64,000 bases of DNA from Cranoglanis bouderius (GCA_023630585.1 CM042560.1:6174501-6238500); one strand, 5' to 3'. Positions 49,462-60,515 are shown, counted from the first letter of the stretch. The notes: generated by a model from the sequence alone, not told the origin. Made by a program: numbers and translations.

Positions 49462-52400
49462 TCTCACAAAAGTGAGTACACCCCTCACATTTTTGTAAAT
49501 ATTTTATATTTATTTTGTAAATACTTTTCATGGGACAACACTGAAGAAATGACACTTTGCTACAATGTAAAGTAGTGAGTGTACAGCTTTTATAACAGTG
49601 TAAATTTGCTGTCCCCTCAAAATAACTCAACACACAGCCATTAATGTCTAAACCGCTGGCAACAAAAGTGTGTACACCCCTAAGTGAAAATGTCCAAATT
49701 GGGCCCAATTAGTCATTTTCCCTCCCCGGTGTCATGTGACTCGTTAGTGTTACAAGGTCTCAGGTGTGAATGGGGAGCAGGTGTGTTAAGTTTGGTGTTA
49801 TCGCTCTCACACTCTCTCATACTGGTCACTGGAAGTTCAACATGGCACCTCATGGCAAAGAACTCTCTGAGGATCTGAAAAAAAGAATTGTTGCGCTACA
49901 TAAAGATGGCCTAGGCTATAAGAAGATTGCCAACACCCTGAAACTGAGCTGCAGCATGGTGGCCAAGACCATACAGCGGTTTAACAGGACAGGTTCCACT
50001 CAGAACAGGCCTCACCATGGTCGACCAAAGAAGTTGAGTGCACATGCTCAGCATCATATCCAGAGGTTGGCTTTGCAGAATAGACGTATGAGTGCTGCCA
50101 GCATTGCTGCAGAGGTTGAAGGGGTGGGGGGTCAGCCTGTCAGTGCTCAGACCATACGCCGCACACTGCATCAAATTGGTGTTTCTGCTCACCACGGTTG
50201 TAAAGAGTAATTATTTGAGTTTCTATATCCTTTCATCTTGCAATCCATTTGGCCATTTTCCTCTGACCTCTCTTATCAACAAGGTGTTTCCACCCACAGA
50301 CCTGTCACTCACTCAATGTTTTTTGCACCATTGTGTGTAAACTCTAGATACTGTTGTGTGTGAAAATCCCAGGTCAGCAGTTTCTGTAATACTCAAACCA
50401 GCCCTTCTGGTACAAACAACCATGCCATGATTAAAGTCACACATTTTCTACAGGAAGTAACCTAAATGTTTTTTTCTCAGCTTGCTTCTCACTTTTTTCT
50501 TCTGCTTTTCTGTGCTTATTGATGCACATTTTCCTGGAATTTGTCCTGGACTTCATCCTTAATCTTCATGATGTTGTTTGTTTAGTTTCTCTGTTCTCCA
50601 ACAAACTTTGGGCCTTCCAGGAATGGGTGTATTTATAGCGAGATCATATGACACTTTTAATTGCAGTCCATTCAAGTATTTGTGTTACTTCTGATGACAA
50701 CTGGTTGCAAAAGACATCCTAACTGATAATGGTTCATCAGTTATGTTACACACAGTTGGACTCCATTCCACTAATTATGTGACTTCTGATATTAGCTGGT
50801 TGTGCTAATTTAGGGGTTTCAGAGCAATGGGAGAGAATACTTATGCGATCACACCTTTTACCCTTTTTTATCCAGTCTATTCGGCCGATGACATCCATGC
50901 CAGTTCTTTTGAGGGGGATCTCGATTGTAGGAGGAGAATTCAATGGTACATCTGGGATAGCCAGCAGATTCACCAGTTGACATTCATATCAAGATGTACA
51001 CCAACAATGTACATCATCAAGGATGCATGGATAATAGTAACAGGCCATTAATTGGTAAAGAGTTTTATCCCAGGTAACCCTTATACCCAGCCATGGAGTT
51101 ATGCATTGCATTGGAAGTATTCCTGTTTTTGGGAACAACATTTGGGACAGTTTACAATGTTTGACTCACTTTGTAGAGCTTGTTATTACTAATTGATAAC
51201 TGGGGACAGATTAGTGTGTACCCAGCTTTGACATTTCAACCATCTATCATTGTGGCCTAGTCAAAAGTGTTCTTTAACATATTGTAGCGTGACTGTTCCG
51301 TTCTACCATGGGCACAAAAGCGAGGGAACAATTAGAAATATTTGTGTTTGCTTCCAGCCAATAAAACAAACCAATGCACAATGGTTCACTCTGTGAGGGA
51401 GACAATAGGCAATATCAATCATATTTTAATGTAAAATAAGAGATGCCTGGTTTCATTTCAAAACCTAGAGTAGTGTTTTACTACTTGTGCTTATACCTAG
51501 GCATCTAATAACCACCAGAGAACCTCATCCAAATTCATAAGTAGTGTTATGGAAATGCACTCAGCCAGGGTACAGATAGTCCTGGGTTCAGATTTGTCGG
51601 TGAGCTGTGCTGTGCTGTGTTTGGTGGAGAAGTGATGTGCTGTGCTATTTGTTGGGAAAATGTTTATATTGACAGTAAAGGTCACTCACAACTGCCAATT
51701 TAGCATTGTTTGTGAACGTGTGGTCATGATGAAATTTTTAAGTGCATGCGTGCAATCTATACCTTGCTGCTAAAACGTTTGAAAAAGAAATGATGGCCAA
51801 ACTGGCAGCAGTTACAAATTGGGGTCCATTTGCTAATTCGTGCTTGGGTCCTGAGGATATTTAGAAGTTGAAATGTTTTTTCTCTTTCATCAAATTGCAG
51901 GTGCATCCATCAAGTCACCTTGCGATCAAGGGGGTGGATCTACCTATCAAGAAAAACGTATTAAAGGAGAGAGCCGCCACGTAGTTAAGTTTGTAAGGAG
52001 TTCCTTTGCATTATATCGTACAGACAAATGTATTGCACTTCATACGGGCCAAAGCGCATATCAGTGCAGACAGTGCAATAAGAGTTCCAGTAAGTCATCA
52101 GACTTTACAAGACATCAGAAAGCGCATACAAAAGGGAAGCCTTATCACTGCACACAATGTGGAAAAGAGTTTTCAGAAGGCTCAAATCTGCGGCGGCACC
52201 AGAAAGTGCACACTAGATTTAAACCTCATAGCTACTCTGAGTGTGGCGAGACTTTCACTCAGCCATCAAGCCTTACAGTGCATGAGCGAGTGCATACAGG
52301 AGAAAAGCCCTACATGTGCACACAGTGTGGAAAACAGTTCTCAAGCTCAATAGGTGTTCGGAGACACAAGAAAGTACACAGTCAAGAGAAGCCTCATCAG

Positions 52401-53003
52401 TGCTCTGAGTGCGGTAAACGGTTCCTATGTTCCAACACATTAAGTATTCACAAGAGAATACATACACAAGAGAAGCGTTTTCAGTGCTCCGAGTGTGGTA
52501 AACAGTTCATACAATCTTCGTCTCTTAAACATCATAAGAGAATACATACTGGGGAAAAACCGTACAAGTGTTCTCAGTGTGACAAAGCATTTCCTCATTC
52601 TTCAGCTCTTATAGTACACCAAAGGATACACACTGGAAAAAAGCCTTACCACTGTGACCTGTGTGGAAAACAGTTTTCACAATCAACACATCTGCGAACC
52701 CACCAGAGGGTGCACACCGGAGTAAAGCCTTACTTCTGCTCTCAGTGCGGCAAGTCTTTCACTCAGTCATCACATCTTGCAGTGCACAAGCTATTGCACA
52801 CCGGACAGAAGCCTCACTGCTGCTCCACCTGTGGTAAAGGATTCGCAACACCAGCCTACCTTAAGCTGCACCAGAGAATTCATACCGGCGAAAAGCCGTA
52901 CCAGTGTTCTGTGTGTGGATGGTCTTTCACTCAGTCCCACAGCCTCAAAGAACATCTTGGAAAACACTTGAAAGGAACTTTACCAGTGTTTAAAGTTCAG
53001 TAG
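47868..53003 (+). CDS. C2H2 zinc-finger protein, 11 finger units, with novel N-terminal module
   Basis: Exon A 47868-48069 (MPQMQKLQNVEDVPS..., containing LLKMCTVRLVDFRK), exon B 48191-48367 (QLKMTSVRSAVDCGK, a diverged copy), finger exon 51901-53003. Phases agree: 1482 nt, 493 residues. The finger exon encodes 11 units. Unit 1 has an unusual core (SSSKSSDF) and unit 3 has Tyr for its first Cys (YSEC), so it probably does not bind zinc. Units 7-11 closely match units 6-10 of the gene at 38313. After unit 11 the frame runs into KGTLPVFKVQ and stops at 53003, while a twelfth finger survives only in another frame. The 3.5-kb intron before the finger exon is packed with transposons, and the exon still has a good acceptor (CAAATTGCAG). 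Confidence 0.83.
48811..49405 (+). mobile_element. Truncated Tc1-like element (TTTATTAGGAACACC family), left part
   Basis: Begins CCACTTTATTAGGAACACCTGTACACC. A broken transposase frame near 49172-49400 reads GRLVRAARKD, then after an internal deletion MHQTLRWMGYNSRRPHQVPLLSAKNKKLRL and WSVEDWKN, a typical Tc1 core. Ends in a TG/TA microsatellite where another Tc1 element starts. Confidence 0.75.
49410..49457. repeat. TG/TA microsatellite between two transposons
   Basis: GTGTGTGTG followed by about 20 TA units, immediately before the left end of the next Tc1 copy. Confidence 0.85.
49458..50183 (+). mobile_element. 3'-truncated Tc1-like transposon
   Basis: Left terminal repeat (CTCACAAAAGTGAGTACACCCC) and about 110 transposase codons from ATG 49842 (MAPHGKELSEDLKKRIVALH), through a helix-turn-helix and GRPKK, to CATCAAATTGGT, where similarity stops. 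Same family as 18355-19545, which lacks exactly the 5' part kept here. The catalytic domain is absent. Confidence 0.85.
50184..50440 (-). mobile_element. Inverted second fragment of the TTTATTAGGAACACC Tc1 family
   Basis: Read on the minus strand it matches 48980-49250: GGCATGGTTGTTTGTACCAG, GGGCTGGTTTGAGTATT, GTTGATAAGAGAGGTCAGAG and TTACAACCGTGGTGAGCAGAAA. With the left fragment it forms a large inverted pair enclosing the other Tc1 copy. Confidence 0.75.
50780..50975 (-). mobile_element. Gypsy integrase fragment
   Basis: The minus strand spells QLVNLLAIPDVPLNSPPTIEIP then RTGMDVIGRID and KKGKR, a degenerate copy of the Gypsy integrase entry region. No LTR recognised. The surrounding 50450-51850 holds nothing else that I recognise. 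Confidence 0.5.
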
Positions 53004-53289
53004 AGCATTCAGAGAGTTTGGCAACCTTAAATACTAAATTTGAGATGAACATTACCTTCACTTTTTCCTTCAAGTTTGAGCTGAGCTGTGCTGGTAATGA
53101 AGGTCTCATCAGTTTATGTCTGGTACACTAAGCTTAAGACTTATTGTCTTATTACCCAAGAGATTGGGTAAAATGATTGTATAATTAATGAGTCAAAATG
53201 TCAAACAATAGGAGAAACTGTTATACTGTAACACAAATAATTAGCATCATAATATTTTTCTCTTGAAACCTGTGTGGTGCATTCAAAAA

Positions 53290-53330
53290 TACAGTACTCT
53301 GCAAAAGTCTTAGGCACCATATTTATATAT
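53290..53330 (+). mobile_element. Tc1-type terminal repeat (ACAGTACTCTGCAAAAGTCTTAGGCACC)
   Basis: This sequence is a familiar end of fish Tc1-like elements. No matching right end or transposase frame was found, so only a fragment is left, about 290 bp after the stop of the zinc-finger gene. Confidence 0.5.
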
Positions 53331-53547
53331 CAGTTTAGTCTTACATGTCTATTTCATGTATACTATATTAGTGTGTCATTTTATTAGGAAAAAAAAGTTC
53401 TTATAGAGAAAACACTACAGAACATGCTAGTGAAGAAGCATGGTAAGGAATAAAATACATACCGCTTTAGTTAAGAAAGGAGATTTTGTGCCATGTCCTT
53501 ATTCCCATCCAGAAGCTTAATTTGAATGGAGATGCATGCAGGACCCT

Positions 53548-53575
53548 ATTATTATTATTGTTATTATTATTATTA

Positions 53576-53622
<47 letters not shown>
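53548..53622. repeat. TTA trinucleotide microsatellite
   Basis: About 25 TTA units with two TTG interruptions. Confidence 0.9.
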
Positions 53623-53879
53623 GTACTTTTTCTAAGTGACAGTGGTTTTTCAATGTGCTCCCAAACCCATGTGGTTATATTTATATATTTATATTTTTGT
53701 TTTTCTTGCATTTTAGAACAAATCCCAACTTTTCTGGAAATGGGGTTAGTCAAATTCCTCCAAGCCGACGTGCAGGACTGATCAACAATTACCAGAAACG
53801 TTTAGTTGCAGTTATTGCTGAACAAGTAATAGTCACACCAGCAAAGGTTCACATACTTTTGCCGCTCACAGATATGTAA

Positions 53880-54197
53880 TATAAAACAAGGCCCAAAAGA
53901 CATGGTTTGCCAGCGATGAAAGTTGGAAGAATTCAAGTGGCCTGCACAGAGCCCTGACAGAACACCGACTGCATGCAGGGCGTCCTCATCCAAAAGCAGT
54001 GCCCGACCTCACTAATGCTCTTGTGGCCGAATGGGCAAATCACCACAGCCACGTTCCAAATCTAGTGGAAAGCCTTTCCAGAAAAGTGGAGGTTATTATA
54101 ACAGCAAAGGGAGAACTAGATCTGGAAAGGGATGTTCAACAAGCACATATGGGTGTGATGGTCAGGTGTCCACAAACTTTTGTCCATATAGCGTATC
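53880..54197 (+). mobile_element. 3' end of a Tc1/mariner-derived element
   Basis: Contains CAGTGCCCGACCTCACTAATGCTCTTGTGGCCGAATGGGC-like text and ends GGTGTCCACAAACTTTTGTCCATATAGCGTA, a familiar terminal repeat of a fish Tc1 family. The residual amino-acid signal is too weak for a protein call. Confidence 0.6.
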
Positions 54198-54758
54198 TTA
54201 ATGGATGTCAAAGAACTTTTACAGTCAAATCATGACAAAATATAACTATAAAAACAAAACAAAACAAAAAACAGGGAATACCTGCATGATGAGCTTGATT
54301 TTCTGTCCCAAAGCCCAGAATGCCCACTATACAAGTATACAGATATTATTGAAATCAACCACACAGTCACACACACATTTATCATTGTAATTCCAATATA
54401 TAGTGTTTATGAATTTGTCTCCAACTTTTCCTTTTATCTCACGGGATTACAATGAGTGTTCCTGACATAAAAACATCCACAAGGGGACACTTTCTACTTT
54501 TGAAATACAGCTTTGAAATCAGCATGAAAACCAGACATTGATATCACCAGGTTTGTCAAGTTAATTTGTTTGCAATATATTTACAACAAAAAGATGATAT
54601 GTCAATAAAAGAGAAACTCACACTCATGAAATACAGTCCTCAGGGTTTATTTCCCATATTTAAAAAAAGGGAGAAACTAGGCAATTTGTACTAAAGTATG
54701 TAGAATAAAGTTTCCAACTCTGTGTTTAGATTATGTAGTATATGTTGCTGTATGTGTA

Positions 54759-54790
54759 CTAACCCCATTTCCATAAAAGTTGGGATTTAA
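54759..54790 (+). mobile_element. Terminal repeat CCCCATTTCCATAAAAGTTGGGA
   Basis: Almost exact inverse of 53716-53747. The two ends face outward, so they belong to two different truncated copies of one DNA transposon family and do not bound a single element. Confidence 0.5.
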
Positions 54791-54799
54791 AAAAAAAAA

Positions 54800-55735
54800 A
54801 AAATCATTATAATGATCCCCCACGTGTGTGTTCTGAGTATCTTAGCTGGCAGTAATTAATAATTGTAACTCATAAAAACAATATACACGATGTTTTCGTT
54901 ACACTTTTTATAGTATGTAAGCTGTATTCTCAGCTATGCTGAGGATAACCTTGATGTGACATTGGTGGCACATTACAGGAACAGTGGGCTAGTTCTTGTT
55001 TTAGAATTTAAAAAGTTGCTTTTTAAGCCTCTCTTCACCTCGTCAAGCTCCATCTTCTCTTCAGTTGCAAGGCTGGGATACCTGGAAAAGTTTGATGAAT
55101 GCAAGGATAACATTGCATTAAACTGAATTAAGTGTTGCACGGATGTCAGTGTTGTTGTCTCCCAATGCTCAATCAGAGGTTTGGTACAAATACACCTTTA
55201 TTTATCATTGCGGTTATAGATTTCATTTCTACCACTGCTGTAAATGAGAGTCGAGCTTTTGCATTCTTCACACATCTCACATTTAACACTGTAGCACTGC
55301 TGCAAAAGAACATTGTGAATCCATGAAAGCAATCATGAGTTAGATCTGTTTAAGTAAATCAAGCCACCTCCTTAGAATTGACTGACGTCAACTTTCATGT
55401 CTTGCAGTGGTAGAAATGTTATATATTGGTATACAGGATTATATACATGTTGGAGAGTATTAAAGTTACTAACAGCAAGTTAAGTAATGATTAATTTGCA
55501 GACAACATATCCCTTCTCATAAAGAATGAAAATGTGAAAATTGGAAACTGAAATTTATTGTATAATAAAATAAATAGAACAATAACAAGGCTAAAGGTTT
55601 CCTACTCTGAATTACATTTGAATGTAATTAATTGAGACTTTTTATTGTTATCTTTATCATATAATAATCCAGTTTCAGTTTTAGTGTTCACTTTTCAGGG
55701 TAATTCACTGCCATGATAAATTATGGTATGTCCAT
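54800..55735. other. Gene-free interval
   Basis: AT-rich DNA without recognisable exons, RNA genes or complete repeats. Confidence 0.4.
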
Positions 55736-55739
55736 CCCA

Positions 55740-56108
55740 TCACGCATCAATCAGCCTACAATGCATGCAATGCTTTGGGCTGGTGGAGGAAACCGGCGTG
55801 CCCAGGGGAAACCCCCGAAGCACAGGCAGAACCTATCCCATGGGACTTGGGGCACAAGGCAGGGGACACTCTGGACAGAGTGTCAATCCCTCGCAGGGCA
55901 TAGTTGCACACCCATTCACACACTACGAACAATTAAGAGATGCCAATCAGCCTACAGTGCATGTCTTTCGACTGGGGGAGGAAACTGGAGTACCTGGAGA
56001 AAACCCCAGAAGCACGGGGAGAACATGCAAACTCCGTGCACGCACTGCAGAATCGAGCCAGCAACCCCAGAGGTAAGCGTGCCAACCACCAAGCCACCGT
56101 GACACCCC
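55740..56108 (+). repeat. Fish dispersed repeat with internally duplicated segment
   Basis: AATCAGCCTACAATGCATGC...GGAGGAAACCGGCGTGCCC occurs at 55749 and again at 55948 (AATCAGCCTACAGTGCATG...GGAGGAAACTGGAGTACC), about 200 bp apart. Same family as 22185. Confidence 0.65.
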
Positions 56109-56109
56109 C

Positions 56110-57340
56110 CCAAATCTGTTTGAATGGGCAATTCATGGAAAGGGGTCATTTCCTGTCACACTTCATTTTTTTCCCTTTGTATTTACTGGAAGCCATTTTA
56201 CTTTCACAAATGAATGCTGTTTAATTAACCAATTAATTCATCCATCTATTAATTTACCGCCATATTCAGAGATGGTGACATAAGTCTAAAAGTTACATTG
56301 ATAATTATGAGAGTAAATTTGTACATGCTCAAATTTCGGCTATCCACACAGGCCTACGTAAGTCAATTTTTTGGGCTCCCAATTCAGATTATTATATTAC
56401 CTGTGTGTAGTTCACACCTCTGAACCTGCCTGATTTTTCTGGAAGAGAAGCATCTAAGACAGGGTTTTCAGTAGCATCTAATCTTTAAACCCAAACTAAC
56501 ATCAGGAATAGAAAATAAGAACTGAAGACGGAAATAGCTCCCCCCTTGCTGTCAAATGGTATATGATGTAACATAAAAGCAAGAGACAATTAAAAAAATA
56601 AAAAAAATAAAAAAGACTATCTCTTCCACTATCCTTATTTGTCATCTAATAAAATAGCACTTGATCCAGCACATCTTATTATAAAAATAGATTAATAAGC
56701 AAAATTCACTCCTTGAGATAAGCAATGTCTCCAATTAAGATGCTGTCTCCTCCAGTGTGTTCTGCATGAAAAACAATCCTGGATAGTATTCATTTATTAA
56801 TAATTTCAAATGTATTTAATATTGGCCTCAAATGGCATTTTGTAGTTTTTTGGAGTGTCTTTATACCCCAATTTCAGCATGACATATTGTAGTTACATGA
56901 AAATGTCAGACAGTGGCGCTAGACTTCATACTTCTCCTTGCATGATTTGAGATCCCTCACGAAAATTAAGCTTAAGTCTAAGGTCTGAGTTGCATGAGAC
57001 TATTTTAGGTAGATTACGCCCCACTGTCTGAGTGTGAATATCAGTGTCTGGTATTAATTCCTCACTTTACACACATAACTACAGCCCTTATCGAACATGC
57101 AGATAACTACATTTTGATGTATTGACTAATCCAAATAGAGAGAATGCACAAATTGTTCAGTTAACCTGTTGATGAACTGGCAGAGTGACATGAATTTACT
57201 GTAAATGTATCCAGAAAGGTTACAGTGACAGAGGAAACTTTGAGCCACATGCATTTTACTAGTTTCATTCTTAAAAATTTTTTTTTTTTAAACCCATACC
57301 ATCCACCCCCCCACTTTGGAGGACTTAAACTTTGTTTAAA
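56110..57340. other. Gene-free interval downstream of the small secreted-protein gene
   Basis: No coding exons found. Two runs of AAAAAATAAA near 56595 and a T run near 57281 are the only notable features. Confidence 0.35.
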
Positions 57341-57532
57341 TTTAATACAATATTGATTAAATAATAAAGTAAAGCAAACAACGTAACATATATATATATT
57401 TACAATAATAGCCATACAAGACACAGGTTGTATTTGGGTATTTTACAGGTCAAAAAGTGAACTAGAAGAAATTAGATATATACAAATATTTGAAAATGGA
57501 GATTTGCTGTGTCAGTCGCATATCTCCAGTTC

Positions 57533-59879
57533 TCAGATCCTGGCTATGATCTGTCTGATCATCTTTCTGATCTGTTCTTCCGGGCTGTTCATCTGTCAGG
57601 GAAAAAAAGCTCACTTTACAGTGTGTTCAGAGTAAAGTTTTTGTATTTCAGTGTTGTGTATTGGTATTCATTTATGTTTTATATTTGGGTGACAAAGAAG
57701 CTCCTTTTGGGGATTTCAGTTAAACTGTAACTATTAGAGGTGTAATGACTGGATGATTTGGATCAATGCATTGATATAAAGGGCAGTAATTGAAATGAAT
57801 TAAGTAAACAGACATGAATCAAATTTTATCTGAAAAGGACAGACAACTCGAACTCTGATGCTTTTAAAACAGGCCTTCTCAACGTCATCATCATTCGCGA
57901 AATGAATGGTAGGTCCACTGCAGATTCTGGTCACATTTCGATTGAATCGTACCGTATTGTAGCTGATTCAGTGGTATTGTCGGTTATCAGACTGTTGTCT
58001 TTAGAACCAAAATCGTATTGTAACATGCGATTCCCTGAGTTTTACACATGTGATCATGTGTTATTACACATATCACATATGAACAACTGGTGAAGGTGCA
58101 TTTCGACATGCCTTGAAATTGCACGTGACCACCACATTCCCAACTCGAGAAAATAAAAGAATAATGTGAGAAAATCTCATGTGGGAAAAATAAAAACACA
58201 TGCCCTACATGTGAACAATCGATCTGTGAAAAATGTGAAAAACATAAGTGTCTGAAAACCTTTTCTGTAATGGCGAAGTATACCATTCAAATTATAGGCT
58301 GTGTTTACCTCATCCATCATGTCCACATCCATCTTCTCTACGTCCACATCCACATCCATCTTCTCTACGTCCACATCCATCTTTCCTTCCCCCAGACTTA
58401 GTTTCTGGAGGAATTCACTGATCTCACTAACGGCATCATGTGGCATCTGAGTAAACAAACACCTAGTGTGGGTATTCTAAACAATCAAAACAATCATAAT
58501 AATTTATTACAAAATATGATATTATATTATACATTTTTATATATAATATACAACTGTATAAAAATTAGAATATAATATTCATATTTTGAAAAAGTAGAAA
58601 TATTTTAAAATCTAATTAAAAAGCTAATCAACTGACTCCATAAATATTCATTATACTTAAGTTTAACTAGTACAAACTGAGTAAAGAAAGATAAAAGAAA
58701 AAGTCCACTTAGTCATCGTTGGGTTTTATTTCACCATGGTGGTTCGTCAAAGGCCGTTCAGGCTTTTAGTTCTGTGAAGCCGTGCTTCAGTGTTCTGTGA
58801 ATTTCCTCAGAGGAGGAATAAAAGTGTGAGAATAAAAGAGAGGTTTTGAGGGGAGGGAGGGCAGTAAAAGGAAGCCCACTTCAGTCAACCACATTTGCTG
58901 CAAGAGTGACTTCATTGTCATTGTGTTTCAGATATTTTTGACCAGAGATCAAGCTCAGTACAGTTTAGTGGATGTTTCGTGGGGGGAGGGGGAGGGGGAG
59001 GGGGAGGGAGGGAGGGAGGAGAGATTAAAGAAAAGGGAGGAGAGAAAAAAAGAGAGGAAGGACACTCAGAATGAGAGCGAGGGAGAAACAAAAAAAAAAA
59101 GAGAGAGTCATGGTTAAAACAAACAGGAACTTTTATTTTGTAACAAGGCATTTATTTATCACAATTTAGAAAATGACAAATCAAGACAGTTTACCTCCAC
59201 ATGCATCTCCTCCACATCCAGACTTAATCGTTGAATACTCTCGATGAGCTGGAAAAAAAAAAAAAATTTAGGCATATATTATAAGGCTTCAATACAAATT
59301 AAACTCATTCTGTTAATTAATGCCATGACTTGCATTTACATTATAGTGGGTGTATTTGGAAACAACACAGAGTAGGTTAACACGAACTACAGGCCTTAAT
59401 AAAGGCATATTATATGATTAAGATAGAAAACAAGTCATCACTTTGATATCAATCTCTAGTCATGACATTTAATGAACAGACGACTTATCATTGCTCTTAA
59501 CTCAACCGATGACTTAAATCAGCGATGAAAAAATCGCTAATTAATTTAGACCGTGATACATTGATCACAAACTGTATATTCTGTTCATTTAGTAGCAACA
59601 GTTTTAAAGCTATTCATAATTACCTCAAAGATTTCTGGTGTGCTGTGTGCCATTTCTGCTTTGAAGAATGTAATATGCATGAACAAACCAGCCAGTAGGA
59701 TACAAAACTGCAAGAATAAAATTAAAGAATGTCGCATCTGAGCGTTTAACAGTTTCTTTCATTGTACAAAAGTCCAATCTGCAATTTACTTTACTGTATT
59801 ATCTTTAAAAAAATTTTTTTTTATTATTAATAGGACCTACCTGTAGCTTGATTTTGTGTCGAAGAGAGCTTACATGCAT
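57533..59879 (-). CDS. Unrecognised small secreted acidic protein, five exons, complete
   Basis: Exons in transcription order: 59879-59841 (ATG 59879-59877), 59707-59624, 59248-59195, 58446-58309, 57592-57533 (TGA 57535-57533). All have GT-AG borders and all four introns fall between codons (phase 0). Total 375 nt, 124 residues. Residues 1-31 look like a signal peptide: short basic start (SLRHKIK), hydrophobic core (FCILLAGLFMHITFF), cleavage plausible at KAE/MAHS. The mature part has one short helix-prone region in exon 3 (LIESIQRLSLDVEEMH), a related one in exon 4 (ISEFLQKLSLGEGKMD), then an acidic repeat of MDVDVEK units, and a C-terminus RKMIRQIIARI. The only Cys is in the signal core. 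A possible poly(A) signal ATTAAA is at 57346-57341. Five exons with phase-0 introns is the layout of teleost type I interferons, but length and sequence do not match. I do not recognise the family. Expression is untested. Confidence 0.62.
58315..58383 (-). repeat. In-frame coding minisatellite (MDVDVEK repeats)
   Basis: Units built from GATGGATGTGGACGTAGAGAA with an extra GATGTG in the middle copy encode the acidic Met-Asp-Val repeats of exon 4. Unit changes are multiples of three, so the frame is kept. Confidence 0.8.
58978..59095. repeat. Polypurine tract with G-quadruplex potential
   Basis: GGGGGGAGGGGGAGGGGGAG then GGAGG units, followed by A/G-rich sequence and an A run. It lies in the intron between exons 3 and 4 of the small secreted-protein gene. 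Confidence 0.8.
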
Positions 59880-59960
59880 TTACTTAGCCTTCAGACAAAC
59901 AAGTGCCTTTCTCCACCCTTCCTGTTCATCTCGGGATAAGCGTGTTGTGATGTCACACTT

Positions 59961-59974
59961 GAGAAATAGAAACT
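59961..59974 (+). promoter_or_regulatory. Consensus interferon-stimulated response element (ISRE)
   Basis: GAGAAATAGAAACT matches the ISRE consensus (A/G)NGAAANNGAAACT at every fixed position. It lies 82 bp upstream of the start codon of the minus-strand secreted-protein gene. ISREs are bound by ISGF3 and IRF proteins and work in either orientation. Binding here is inferred from sequence alone. Confidence 0.55.
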
Positions 59975-60363
59975 GTTGAGGAACATGAACTCCTGTATTT
60001 CACTTGCATGTACCTACAGTGCTGTGAAAAATTATTTCCTTAAAATCACACACAAAATGTTTTTTTTTTAAATTTTTTTTATTGTATTGTTTGTACTGTT
60101 AATTAAATATAATCTACTGGCTTTGGTTTTTCTGCAGATTCTCTGACGAGCTTCATGAAATACAACAGTAACAACAGCAGCAGCAACAACAACAACATTA
60201 TTGTTATTTTTGTTGTTGGTGGTTGTTCATAATGTTATTATTATATGGCTGGATTGTTGGATGCGATATTTCGCTGGCAGCAGTTTACATTTGACTAAAC
60301 ATTTTGTAGTCAAACATTGCTGCATACAGTCACAAACTTTCAATTTGTTTGTGCTTGCAGGAT

Positions 60364-60515
60364 AGAAACCTAACTAGGAAACAGAAATCTAACTAGGAAA
60401 CAGAAACCTAACTAGGAAACAGAAACCTAACTAGGAAACAGAAACCTAACTAGGAAACAGAAATCTAACTAGGAAACAGAAACCTAACTAGGAAACAGAA
60501 ACCTAACTAGGAAAC
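60364..60515. repeat. 19-bp minisatellite, 8 units
   Basis: Eight head-to-tail units of AGAAACCTAACTAGGAAAC; units 2 and 6 read AGAAATC. Near-perfect, so probably recent. Confidence 0.95.

Noticed and set aside
53517..53781. Poly-isoleucine open frames
   Set aside because: Produced by the TTA microsatellite.
53716..54790. Inverted pair CCCAACTTTTCTGGAAATGGGG / CCCCATTTCCATAAAAGTTGGG as one transposon
   Set aside because: The ends point outward; they are likely the right end of one copy and the left end of another.
57533..59879. Interferon identity for the orphan gene
   Set aside because: Exon count and phase fit, but the mature part has no Cys, is too short, and carries none of the interferon signature I would expect; left as unassigned.
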